7,204 nucleotides of DNA from Kangiella sp. Its GTDB lineage: Bacteria; Pseudomonadota; Gammaproteobacteria; Enterobacterales; Kangiellaceae. Location: assembly GCA_002733465.1 (NCBI GenBank), contig NVVT01000001.1:14117-21320 (forward strand), in the 5' to 3' direction. The position numbers and the translations under genes are program-made. Below the pieces are notes generated by a model. It was given only the letters and a program-made list of their open reading frames with translations, was not told the origin of the DNA and searched no databases. Below, piece by piece: positions 1-6,630 of the stretch; the stretch's first letter is position 1; each line of letters begins with the position of its first letter.

Positions 1-1
1 T

Positions 2-790
2 TCAGTCAGTGGTTTTACGGCTCGAAACATATGGAGAATGAAGCAATTTTATGAAACCTATCAAGGAGATACAAAACTGTCACCACTGGTGACAGAATTA
101 ACATGGACTAATAATCTAATTATTTTATCATCAACAAAATACGAAGAGGAGCGTGCTTTTTATATCCAAATGTCAATAACGGAGCGTTATTCTAAAAGAG
201 AGCTTGAAAGACAGATAGAAAGCAGCTTGTATGAGCGAGTTATTTTGGCAAACCAAACCATTTCTGAATCGGTAAAACAACTTCCTCAAAATACCGATAA
301 AGTGTTTAAAGATAGCTATGTATTAGAGTTTTTACAACTACCACAAAAACACTCTGAAGAGCAATTACAACAAGCAATTCTAAGTTCACTCAAAGATTTT
401 ATTTTAGAAATTGGCAGGGATTTCTGTTTTCTTGGGCAGGAATATAAGGTACAGGTAGGAAATACAGACTTTAGTATAGATTTGCTCTTCTACCATAGAA
501 CCCTACAGTGTTTGGTTGCTATTGAATTAAAAACAGGTAATTTCAAACCTGCATATCTTGGGCAATTGGAATTTTATTTAGAAGCATTAGATCAAGATGT
601 AAAGAAAGAATATGAAAATCCTAGCATTGGCGTGTTATTGTGCCGCAAAAAAAATGATGAGGTAGTGAAGTACGCACTCAACCGCTCATTAAGCCCCACC
701 GTCATTGCTGAGTATGAAACCAAACTGATCCCGAAAGAATTGTTGCGACAGAAGCTTAATGAGTTTTATGCTTTGTTGGAGGGGGAATGA
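2..790 (+). CDS. DUF1016/YhcG-type PD-(D/E)xK nuclease, 5' end outside the window (copy 1)
   Basis: The frame is open to the left edge. The 12 residues before the first ATG (38) read SVSGFTARNIWR and match residues 73-84 of the paralogue at 2106-3113, so 38 is an internal Met and the true start lies upstream. By comparison with that 335-residue paralogue, roughly 70 residues are missing. The visible part holds the end of the DUF1016 N-terminal domain and the whole C-terminal nuclease domain. Counting from the Met at 38, the likely catalytic residues are D148 (FSIDLL), E163 and K165 (ELKTG), with a RecB-like Q176xxxY180. The family's LSW(T/S)H motif is degenerate here (LTWTN). YhcG-family proteins are predicted nucleases with no settled biochemical role and often sit in type I restriction loci. 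The stop overlaps the hsdS start as ATGA, so the two are probably cotranslated. Family confidence is high; function is inferred. Confidence 0.9.
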   Translation, partial: SVSGFTARNIWRMKQFYETYQGDTKLSPLVTELTWTNNLIILSSTKYEEERAFYIQMSITERYSKRELERQIESSLYERVILANQTISESVKQLPQNTDKVFKDSYVLEFLQLPQKHSEEQLQQAILSSLKDFILEIGRDFCFLGQEYKVQVGNTDFSIDLLFYHRTLQCLVAIELKTGNFKPAYLGQLEFYLEALDQDVKKEYENPSIGVLLCRKKNDEVVKYALNRSLSPTVIAEYETKLIPKELLRQKLNEFYALLEGE

Positions 791-2109
791 TGGGGGAATT
801 AGTACCAATCGGCAATCTATTCAATTTTGAAAAAGGTGAATTACAAAGTACAAAGTGTACGCCTGGTGAATATGATTTTATCACTGCCGCTGAGGATTGG
901 AAAACGCACAATGAATATGCACACGAATGTGAGGCATTGATTATTGCTGTTGCCGCTTCTGGATCATTGGGTAGAACACATTATGTAGATGGTAAATTCA
1001 TTTCTAGCGATTTATGCTTTATTTTGACACCAAAGAATGAAGAGAAGTATCCGCTAAACTTGGCATTTTATCACTTTGTTTTTAATTCACTTAGACCAAC
1101 CCTTGTTGCTGCAACCAAATCAGGCACATCAAAGGAATCTATCAATCAGACAAATTTAAAAAAATATGAGCTGCCCTATTTTGATATTGAGCAACAAGAT
1201 TTATGGATAGATAAACTTAAAAACACGTTAGCAAGAAAAGATTTGCTTGGCACAGAACTAACCCACCAACAAACCCTGCTAAAAAAACTCCGTCAGCAGA
1301 TATTGCAAGAAGCCATTGAAGGCAAACTCACTGTAGACTGGCGCAAGAAAAAACCCAATGTCGAACCCGCCAGCAAATTACTAAAACGCATACAGGCAGA
1401 GAAAGAACAACTGATTAAAGACAAAAAAATCAAAAAACAAAAAATACTGCCGCCGATTAGTGAAGAAGAAAAACCGTTTGCATTGCCCGATGGGTGGGTT
1501 TGGTGTCGGTTGAATAATGTGATTTATGAAAACCCAAAAAATGGCTATTCACCTAAAACTGTTGATTTCCCAACTACAACCAAGACCTTAAAACTTGGAG
1601 CAACCACTTCTGGAAAGTTTATTGATACAGAAACAAAATACATCAATGAGAAAATACCAAAGGACTCTTTTCTTTGGTTAAATAAAAGAGAAATCTTAAT
1701 ACAACGGGGAAACTCTATAGATTTTGTTGGAGTTTCTGCAATATATAACGGAGCAGCCTATAAGTTTGTTTACCCTGATTTAATGATGAAGCTAAAGCCT
1801 GCCAAATCAATATCAGAGATATATCTCCATCATGTTTTAATGAGTCCATATTGTAGAGATAATGCTGTTGGTGCTCAAAAGAGTATGCCAAAAATAAATC
1901 AAGGCGTGGTTTCAAATACGTTGGTTTCACTGTGTAGCCAAGCCGAACAAAAAGCGATCGTCGCCAAAGTCGAAAAACTACTCGCCCTCTGCGATCAACT
2001 AGAAACCCAAATCACCAACAACCAAAGCCACGCCGACCAACTTATGCAATCAGTCTTAAAAGAAGCGTTTTCAACTAAGAAAAATTATAAAATATCCACC
2101 TCCATATGA
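787..2109 (+). CDS. hsdS: Type I restriction-modification specificity subunit (HsdS)
   Basis: HsdS is the DNA-recognition subunit that directs HsdM methylation and HsdR cleavage at a bipartite site. The 440 residues show the classic layout. Target recognition domain 1 covers about 1-140. The first conserved helical spacer covers about 155-220 (LLKKLRQQILQEAIEGKL at 164-181, then a Lys-rich coiled-coil stretch). A second domain opens at about 230 with FALPDGWVWCRL and runs to about 380. The second spacer is at about 385-428 (QAEQKAIVAKVEKLL). Full length with no frameshift. Tandem ATGs lie at 787 and 790. GGAGG at 778-782 stands 4 bases from the first and 7 from the second, so 790 is an equally good start. 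Both ends overlap DUF1016 nuclease genes by ATGA. GC content differs sharply between spacer and recognition domain, as expected of a shuffled S gene. hsdM and hsdR are not visible. The target sequence cannot be predicted. Confidence 0.95.
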   Translation: MMGELVPIGNLFNFEKGELQSTKCTPGEYDFITAAEDWKTHNEYAHECEALIIAVAASGSLGRTHYVDGKFISSDLCFILTPKNEEKYPLNLAFYHFVFNSLRPTLVAATKSGTSKESINQTNLKKYELPYFDIEQQDLWIDKLKNTLARKDLLGTELTHQQTLLKKLRQQILQEAIEGKLTVDWRKKKPNVEPASKLLKRIQAEKEQLIKDKKIKKQKILPPISEEEKPFALPDGWVWCRLNNVIYENPKNGYSPKTVDFPTTTKTLKLGATTSGKFIDTETKYINEKIPKDSFLWLNKREILIQRGNSIDFVGVSAIYNGAAYKFVYPDLMMKLKPAKSISEIYLHHVLMSPYCRDNAVGAQKSMPKINQGVVSNTLVSLCSQAEQKAIVAKVEKLLALCDQLETQITNNQSHADQLMQSVLKEAFSTKKNYKISTSI

Positions 2110-3113
2110 AAAAACAAAGCAAATATATTAAGGAACAAGAATTCACCGAAGTTCTTAGTCAAATACAAACGGCAAAACAGCTCGCCTTTCAACAAGTAAA
2201 TAAAACACTTGTGGAGCTTTATTGGAATATTGGTGCTTTCATCTCTAGTCAAGTGAAAGTGGCTAAGTGGGGTAAAAATACCGTTGAGCAACTTGCAGTT
2301 TTTATACAACAAAAAGAACCTTCTGTAAGCGGGTTCACTGCTAGCAATATTTGGAGAATGAAGCAGTTTTACGAGGTATATCATAAAGATACAAAACTCG
2401 CCTCACTGGGGCGAGAATTAAGCTGGACACATAATAGACGAATTATGAGCTTAAAAATGCTAGAAGAAAGGGAGTTTTATCTCTTACTTTGTAACCAGCA
2501 AAAATATTCGGTGAGAGAGCTTGATAGAATGATTAAAACCGGCACTTTTGAACGCACAATGCTAGCAAATGAAACGCTTTCATCAGCAATAACAGAATTA
2601 CCCCAAACAACAGATGGCGTTTTTAAAGATAGTTATGTTTTTGAATTTTTAGATCTACCTATCCCCCATAAAGAGAAAGATCTACAACAAGCTCTAATTG
2701 CTTCACTCAAAGACTTTATTCTTGAATTAGGCGTCGGCTTTACATTTATAGGACAAGAGTTTCGCTTGCAGGTTGGTCATGATGATTTTTCAATTGATCT
2801 GTTATTTTTTCATCGTCAACTACAATGCATGGTGGCATTCGAGCTAAAAAATAGAAAATTCAAACCGGCGGATTTAGAACAACTAGAATTTTATCTTGAG
2901 GCCTTAGATCAAGATGTAAAACTCAAACACGAAAATCCAAGTATTGGAATCTTACTGTGTCGTGAAAAAAATGATGAAGTAGTAAAATATGCACTCAATC
3001 GCTCTTTAAGCCCCATGGTGATTGCAGACTATGAAACTAAGCTTATTCCAAAAGAGTTATTGCGTAAAAAGTTAAATGAATTTTATGCGTTGTTGGAAAG
3101 TGATGGGGGTTAA
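2106..3113 (+). CDS. DUF1016/YhcG-type PD-(D/E)xK nuclease (copy 2)
   Basis: A complete 335-residue protein. The DUF1016 N-terminal helical domain covers about 10-160 (LVELYWNIG at 35-43, LSWTH at 105-109). The C-terminal PD-(D/E)xK domain covers about 170-330. Its likely catalytic residues are D231 (FSIDLLF), E246 and K248 (ELK), with Q259xxxY263. The two glycines that flank the active site in copy 1 are replaced here: ELKTG becomes ELKNR, and the Gly before Q259 becomes Glu. The start overlaps the hsdS stop as ATGA and no convincing Shine-Dalgarno precedes it, so translation probably depends on coupling to hsdS. It is clearly paralogous to copy 1, nearly identical over the last 75 residues and much less so in the middle. 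The most likely role is an accessory nuclease of the restriction locus, but no activity can be read from sequence. The gene ends 21 bases from the convergent arsR-type gene, with no terminator hairpin between them. Confidence 0.92.
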   Translation: MKKQSKYIKEQEFTEVLSQIQTAKQLAFQQVNKTLVELYWNIGAFISSQVKVAKWGKNTVEQLAVFIQQKEPSVSGFTASNIWRMKQFYEVYHKDTKLASLGRELSWTHNRRIMSLKMLEEREFYLLLCNQQKYSVRELDRMIKTGTFERTMLANETLSSAITELPQTTDGVFKDSYVFEFLDLPIPHKEKDLQQALIASLKDFILELGVGFTFIGQEFRLQVGHDDFSIDLLFFHRQLQCMVAFELKNRKFKPADLEQLEFYLEALDQDVKLKHENPSIGILLCREKNDEVVKYALNRSLSPMVIADYETKLIPKELLRKKLNEFYALLESDGG

Positions 3114-3134
3114 ATCCAAACTGACTTTAGCCAT

Positions 3135-3491
3135 TCAAAAATCATCCGATTGAGGTGGACAACACATTGGAATGATTTCCTCTAATACATTAGTAATAGA
3201 GGAGAGTTGTTCTAAAATACTCTGCCCATTTAATTGAAAATATTGGTGCCGACCCACTTTATTCGCACTCACTATCCCAGCATTTTGTAATACTTTTAAG
3301 TGGCGCGAAATAACCGATCGATCTTGGGAAAACTCTTTTGCCAAGGTTTGAATATCTGACAAGCCTTTAACAATCAATACTCGAATGAGCTCTACTCTTA
3401 CAGGCTCACAAAGCGCAGAGAAAAAATCAGTATCTAACGTGTTAGCACAGGCTTGTGCCATTTTTTCTCTATTAGCTTGCTCGTTATCCAT
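3135..3491 (-). CDS. ArsR-family winged-helix transcriptional repressor
   Basis: A small homodimer-type DNA-binding regulator of 118 residues. I chose the ATG at 3491 because GAGAG stands 5 bases upstream of it. The alternative ATG at 3503 would add MRVI but has no Shine-Dalgarno. Numbered from 3503, the ArsR opening ALCEPVRVELIRVL is at 30-43, the recognition helix spans about 62-76 (RSVISRHLKVLQNAG), and the beta wing follows (NKVGRHQYFQL). The ELCVCD arsenite site of classical ArsR is absent. Cysteines at 19, 32, 114 and 115, including a vicinal pair near the C-terminus, could form a different thiol or metal site, but this is inference. It is the last gene of the hydrolase-hydroxylase unit on the same strand and most likely represses it. 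A strong inverted repeat lies 26 bases upstream of the chosen start. Family assignment is secure; the inducer is unknown. Confidence 0.9.
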   Translation of the reverse strand: MDNEQANREKMAQACANTLDTDFFSALCEPVRVELIRVLIVKGLSDIQTLAKEFSQDRSVISRHLKVLQNAGIVSANKVGRHQYFQLNGQSILEQLSSITNVLEEIIPMCCPPQSDDF

Positions 3492-3516
3492 TATCACTCT
3501 CATAAATCGTTTTAGT

Positions 3517-3546
3517 TATTATCCTAGGACAGGCTCCTAGATAATA
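3517..3546. promoter_or_regulatory. 30-base imperfect inverted repeat, candidate ArsR operator
   Basis: The left arm TATTATC-C-TAGGA (3517-3529) pairs with the right arm TCCTAGATAATA (3535-3546). There is one bulged C at 3524 and a 5-base centre. It sits in the 57-69 bases between the hydroxylase stop and the regulator start. The size and AT-rich outer arms suit an ArsR-family dimer site, which would imply autoregulation. No T-run follows on either strand, so it is not a standard intrinsic terminator. It could also act as an RNA stem that sets relative expression within the operon. A GATAAT in the right-hand part, read on the - strand, could serve as a -10, but I see no good -35. Confidence 0.55.
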
Positions 3547-3560
3547 TCAGCTAACCTTTG

Positions 3561-4292
3561 TTAATCAACCAGTTTCATTAACAACATTTTTTTCAATTGA
3601 CCTAGTTTATTGCCACCAAGCCCAACTTTTATTTCTTGCAATGATTTAGGGTTATTATAAGTTCCAAATAACATATCCCAAATTGGTAGATCCCCATAGT
3701 TTCTCGCATGAATATTAACCTCATGATGTAAACAATGAGATTCTGGTCTTGGAATTATAAATCCTAACCAATAGGGCGTTTTTATATTCCAATGCTGGAA
3801 AATACTTAACAAACCGGCAATAGTCGAAACGATTACCGTTGGGATAGGATTAAGCCCGAGCACAAAAATAGAAACAACAGCACCAATAGTCATTTTTGCT
3901 AATGGTTCAAACGGATGAGTATAAAAAGCCCCAGCAATATCAACCCGCTCCGCGCTATGGTGAATTTGGTGGAACGATTTCCACATAACATCCCAATGAT
4001 GTTCCGCACGATGGAACCAGTATGTGCAGAATGTTGAAAGCAATAAACCAATTAAAATATCGATCCCGTATGACGCTTCAAGTTTAAACAAACTATTAGC
4101 TTCAAACCAAATCATTGGTAAAATCAGCGGAACGACTAAGCTCATCAAAAGAAGTAGTATAAAAAAGATGAAACCTATTTTTTTCCAGCTTTTAACGGTC
4201 GGAAATTTTCTTACTTCAAAATTTCCTTCGCTGAAAAAAGCGATTAGGTAAAATGCCGGTACTGCTAGCGGTATTATTTCTATTGGATTCAT
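3561..4292 (-). CDS. Sterol desaturase / fatty acid hydroxylase family membrane di-iron oxygenase
   Basis: A membrane enzyme family that uses a di-iron centre and O2 to hydroxylate or desaturate lipids. The 243 residues carry all three expected histidine clusters: HRAEHH at 94-99, HQIHH at 108-112 and HCLHH at 186-190. Extra conserved-type residues are H126 (YTHPFEP) and the NYGDLPIWDMLFGTY stretch at 198-212. Hydrophobic segments lie at about 5-20, 40-62, 78-92 and 134-165, so this is an inner-membrane protein with the His boxes on the cytoplasmic side, as in the family. The ATG shares one base with the hydrolase stop (TAATG). GGGGA about 8 bases upstream is a good ribosome site, so the pair is translationally coupled. 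The substrate is unknown. Bacterial members act on fatty acids, carotenoids, sterol-like lipids or ether lipids. The family call is firm and the length is normal for short bacterial members. Confidence 0.92.
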   Translation of the reverse strand: MNPIEIIPLAVPAFYLIAFFSEGNFEVRKFPTVKSWKKIGFIFFILLLLMSLVVPLILPMIWFEANSLFKLEASYGIDILIGLLLSTFCTYWFHRAEHHWDVMWKSFHQIHHSAERVDIAGAFYTHPFEPLAKMTIGAVVSIFVLGLNPIPTVIVSTIAGLLSIFQHWNIKTPYWLGFIIPRPESHCLHHEVNIHARNYGDLPIWDMLFGTYNNPKSLQEIKVGLGGNKLGQLKKMLLMKLVD

Positions 4293-5350
4293 TATAATTT
4301 CCCCGAATTACGCGCAACTTCTAATTCTTTCACTGCTTCCTCAGAAACTTTATCATGTAATAAAAAATCTAGAGTGGCAGCCACGTAAGCTTCATCTTCT
4401 TCAAGCATAGGCATGTGCTGTGAGTTTTTCATAAAGCTGATACCTTTTACGCCAGGAATATCAGACGCTAATCGATAGGCTAAATCGGGACCAAAATTCT
4501 CATCTAGTTCACCCCAGATTAATAACATAGGCTTCTCAAACTCTCTCATTGCATCGACTGCGGTCATTGTGACTGCATTATGCTCAGCATCTAACTGCCA
4601 TGCAAAGAAACGTCTTAGTCTCTGCCAGCGTTCGGCCGTTGCTATGTGTGGTAACGCAAATCCTTTGGTAATTTCGGGTGTTAGTGTATTAATATCTTCC
4701 ACGGCTAACGAAAAAACTTTTCGCGCCAAAAAATCGAATTGCATTGCTTCGTACATTAAAGGGCTAGTAAAAGGATTAACGATAGCTTTTAAATAAGGTA
4801 GTTCTGGTTTACTTGGCCATTGATCATAGGCTTCAACATTACTCATAATCGCCTTATCAATTAAATGAGAATCTTCTTTCATTAATAACTGTAAAGTCGC
4901 ACCTCCGTGATCATGAGCGATAAAGGATGCGGAAGCAATGTCCAGTTTATGTAGTAATTCTTTCACCATTTGTGCATCCGTAGGCAGTCGATAATCCTGA
5001 TCTAATCGAACCGGCGTATCACCCAAACCATGTAAGTCCGGCGCAATAATACGGTAATGTTTGGATAATTCAGGGATAATTTCTTTCCACTCAAAAACGC
5101 TAAATGGACAACCGTGCAATAGCACTAAAATCGGTCCCTCGCCTATATCTAAATAAGCGACTGTAGAGCTTGGTAAATCAATTATTTTCTTTTGCTGGGA
5201 AAAACCATCATCGGTAAATTCAAACGGTTTAACCGCATATCGGTTATCATGTGCGATAAATAACCCGGAGTCGAAAGCCATCACTAACCAGAGAACTGCT
5301 AGAAGGCTCACTGAGTAAACAGCAATTTTGATTGGTTTATTGTGTATCAT
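4292..5350 (-). CDS. Membrane-anchored alpha/beta hydrolase, epoxide hydrolase/haloalkane dehalogenase-like
   Basis: The 352 residues begin with a short basic N-terminus and one hydrophobic segment (about 8-26) with no clear cleavage site. This suggests a signal anchor with the enzyme facing the periplasm. The oxyanion motif is H79-G-C-P82 (HGxP). The nucleophile elbow A-H-D147-H-G-G carries Asp rather than Ser, as in epoxide hydrolases and dehalogenases. The acid is probably D283 (WGELDENF) and the base H312 (NSQHMPML). Tyrosines between 175 and 200 in the cap region could be the substrate-orienting pair of an epoxide hydrolase, but I cannot assign them. This is the first gene of the unit. 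The start at 5350 is supported by AGAGGT 8 bases upstream and a promoter 50-75 bases upstream. The stop overlaps the hydroxylase start, so the two enzymes may act in sequence on one lipid or hydrophobic compound; this is inference. Fold and Asp nucleophile are confident; the reaction is not. Confidence 0.9.
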   Translation of the reverse strand: MIHNKPIKIAVYSVSLLAVLWLVMAFDSGLFIAHDNRYAVKPFEFTDDGFSQQKKIIDLPSSTVAYLDIGEGPILVLLHGCPFSVFEWKEIIPELSKHYRIIAPDLHGLGDTPVRLDQDYRLPTDAQMVKELLHKLDIASASFIAHDHGGATLQLLMKEDSHLIDKAIMSNVEAYDQWPSKPELPYLKAIVNPFTSPLMYEAMQFDFLARKVFSLAVEDINTLTPEITKGFALPHIATAERWQRLRRFFAWQLDAEHNAVTMTAVDAMREFEKPMLLIWGELDENFGPDLAYRLASDIPGVKGISFMKNSQHMPMLEEDEAYVAATLDFLLHDKVSEEAVKELEVARNSGKL

Positions 5351-5396
5351 AGGGTTGTACCTCTTAATTTAAACGCATATGTGCGCCCTTATGCAT

Positions 5397-5424
5397 ATAT
5401 TATAATATTTGACAGATAAGTCAA
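5397..5424 (-). promoter_or_regulatory. Promoter of the hydrolase-hydroxylase-arsR unit, overlapped by two palindromes
   Basis: Read on the - strand, TTGACT (5424-5419) is a near-perfect -35. It is followed after 16 bases by TAATAT (5402-5397), or after 14 by the better-matching but short-spaced TATAAT (5404-5399). Two perfect palindromic elements overlap it. TTGAC-N6-GTCAA (5409-5424) covers the -35 and part of the spacer. ATATTATAATAT (5397-5408) covers the -10. Symmetric sites lying directly on the promoter are what a repressor such as the downstream ArsR protein would use. No sequence is clearly shared with the inverted repeat at 3517-3546 beyond AT-rich ATTAT. Confidence 0.6.
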
Positions 5425-5461
5425 GTCATTCTCGAATCAACCCACTTTATTCATTTATCCT

Positions 5462-5492
5462 TTGATTTTTAGCAACAATAAACTGGTATAGT
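5462..5492 (+). promoter_or_regulatory. Candidate extended -10 promoter for the nuclease-selD pair
   Basis: TGG-TATAGT (5484-5492) fits an extended -10 (TGN plus a TATAAT-like hexamer). TTGATT (5462-5467) is a possible -35, at a long 19-base spacing. A transcript starting near 5500 would carry the selD fragment in its leader before the nuclease gene at 5608. It could be the old selD promoter left in place after the rearrangement, which is inference. The 5425-5461 stretch beside it shows nothing I recognise. Confidence 0.4.
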
Positions 5493-5495
5493 TAG

Positions 5496-5571
5496 GCTCA
5501 AATAGTGGCATCCAAACTTCCATTATTTAGTGATCCCAACTTATTGGTAGGAAATGAAATAAGTGATGACG
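5496..5571 (+). pseudogene. Decayed selD fragment (codons 24-48), direct repeat of 6696-6771
   Basis: Seventy-six bases match the intact selD 5' region at a constant 1200-base offset, with 5 mismatches (5510, 5530, 5537, 5560, 5561). In the selD frame it reads A-Q-I-V-A-S-K through N-E-I-S-D-D, with Asn35 changed to Ser and Thr45 to Ile. The other two changes are silent. A TAG (5493-5495) stands directly before it and nothing upstream resembles selD codons 1-23. The frame runs past the fragment to TGA at 5601-5603, 4 bases before the nuclease ATG. It lacks the catalytic Cys region and any start, so it cannot make SelD. It is a scar of duplication or recombination at selD. Confidence 0.9.
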
Positions 5572-5607
5572 TGTGTTTAGATAAATTTTTAATAAGGAAT
5601 TGAAATA

Positions 5608-6630
5608 ATGAATGATATCACCCCCTTTCATTCGGCTATCAAACAGATCCTACAAACGGCGAGAAGCAAAGCGCACTCTTCGATCAACTTTGCCATGGTC
5701 GAAGCCTATTGGCAAATTGGCAAACGTATTGTAAAAGAAGAGCAACAGGGCGAGAAGCGGGCAAAATACGGCAAACAACTCTTAAAAAATCTCGCAGAAG
5801 CTCTTTCTGTTGAATTTGGTAAAGGTTTGGACGAACGGGAACTACGTCGAATCCGTCAGTTTTACCTCTGCTTTCCAATTTGGGACACAGTGCGCCCCGA
5901 ATTGAGTTGGAGCCATTACCGCCTATTGATCAGGGTTAGTGATGAAAAAGCAAGAGGCTATTATCTACAAGAAGCGGTTGAACAGCAGTGGAGTTATCGG
6001 ACGCTTGAAAGAAATCACAAAACACTCTATTACCAACGCTTACTGAGCTCACAAGAAAAAGAGCCTGTGAACAACGAAATGCAAGACAAGACTGAAAGGC
6101 TAGATCGAAATTCCTTAGACTTTATTAAGGATCCTTATGTGATGGAATTCTTGCAGTTGCCCACCTCCCAAAGCTATTCCGAAAAAAAACTCGAACAGGC
6201 GTTGTTAGATAACTTACAACAGTTTCTATTAGAATTAGGCAAAGGCTTCTCTTTTGTTGCTCGGCAGCGATTGATCCGAACAGAAACGTCAGATTTTTAT
6301 ATCGACTTGGTTTTCTATAATTACCTATTAAAATGCTTTGTTATTGTTGAATTAAAAACAACAGCCATTAGCCATGAAGCTATAGGTCAACTCGATATGT
6401 ATGTTCGAATGTTTGATGATTTACAAAAAACCGAAGGTGATAATCCCACTATTGGAATTTTACTGTGCACTGAAAATGACAAAATGATGGCAAAATATTC
6501 TGTGCTTAATGAAAATAAAAAGCTTTTCGCCAGTAAATATATTCCATTTCTACCAACAGAAAAAGAATTGATTGCTGAGATTGAGCGAGAAAAACGATTG
6601 ATTGAAAGTAAAGAAGGTAAACAGCTATGA
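5608..6630 (+). CDS. DUF1016/YhcG-type PD-(D/E)xK nuclease (copy 3, distant)
   Basis: The 340 residues contain the DUF1016 N-terminal domain (about 8-150; MVEAYWQIGKRI at 30-41, LSWSHYRLL at 99-107) and a C-terminal PD-(D/E)xK domain. Its likely catalytic residues are D233 (YIDLVFY), E248 and K250 (ELK), with GQ261xxxY265. It is clearly the same family as the two genes around hsdS but a different subgroup: the N-terminal DERELRRIRQFY stretch, the linker at 148-168 and the C-terminal tail differ. AAGGAA at 5594-5599, 8 bases from the ATG, fixes the start. Its stop overlaps the selD start as ATGA. A nuclease gene wedged between a selD fragment and intact selD points to acquisition rather than an ancient operon. 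Its role is unknown. It could serve the nearby restriction locus or act independently. Confidence 0.93.
   Translation: MNDITPFHSAIKQILQTARSKAHSSINFAMVEAYWQIGKRIVKEEQQGEKRAKYGKQLLKNLAEALSVEFGKGLDERELRRIRQFYLCFPIWDTVRPELSWSHYRLLIRVSDEKARGYYLQEAVEQQWSYRTLERNHKTLYYQRLLSSQEKEPVNNEMQDKTERLDRNSLDFIKDPYVMEFLQLPTSQSYSEKKLEQALLDNLQQFLLELGKGFSFVARQRLIRTETSDFYIDLVFYNYLLKCFVIVELKTTAISHEAIGQLDMYVRMFDDLQKTEGDNPTIGILLCTENDKMMAKYSVLNENKKLFASKYIPFLPTEKELIAEIEREKRLIESKEGKQL

Noticed and set aside
1715..2384. Open frames on the - strand inside hsdS (1715-1930) and across the hsdS/nuclease joint (2085-2384).
   Set aside because: They lie antisense to well-recognised genes, resemble no family I know, and have no convincing ribosome site.
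3114..3134. A bidirectional terminator between the convergent nuclease and arsR-type genes.
   Set aside because: Only 21 bases separate the stops and they form no stem with a T-run.
4024..4796. Short + strand open frames at 4024-4251 and 4569-4796, antisense to the hydroxylase and hydrolase genes.
   Set aside because: The sense frames carry complete catalytic motifs; these are complementary-strand shadows.
3252..5452. A 13-base exact match (ACCCACTTTATTC) at 3252-3264 and 5440-5452.
   Set aside because: About the number of such matches expected by chance in 7.2 kb of AT-rich DNA, and the contexts are unrelated.
5960..5985. AGAAGCGGT near 5970 as a Pasteurellaceae DNA uptake sequence (AAGTGCGGT or ACAAGCGGT).
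   Set aside because: It has a mismatch in the 9-base core, and I found no perfect core on either strand by eye. Absence would fit foreign DNA but does not prove it.
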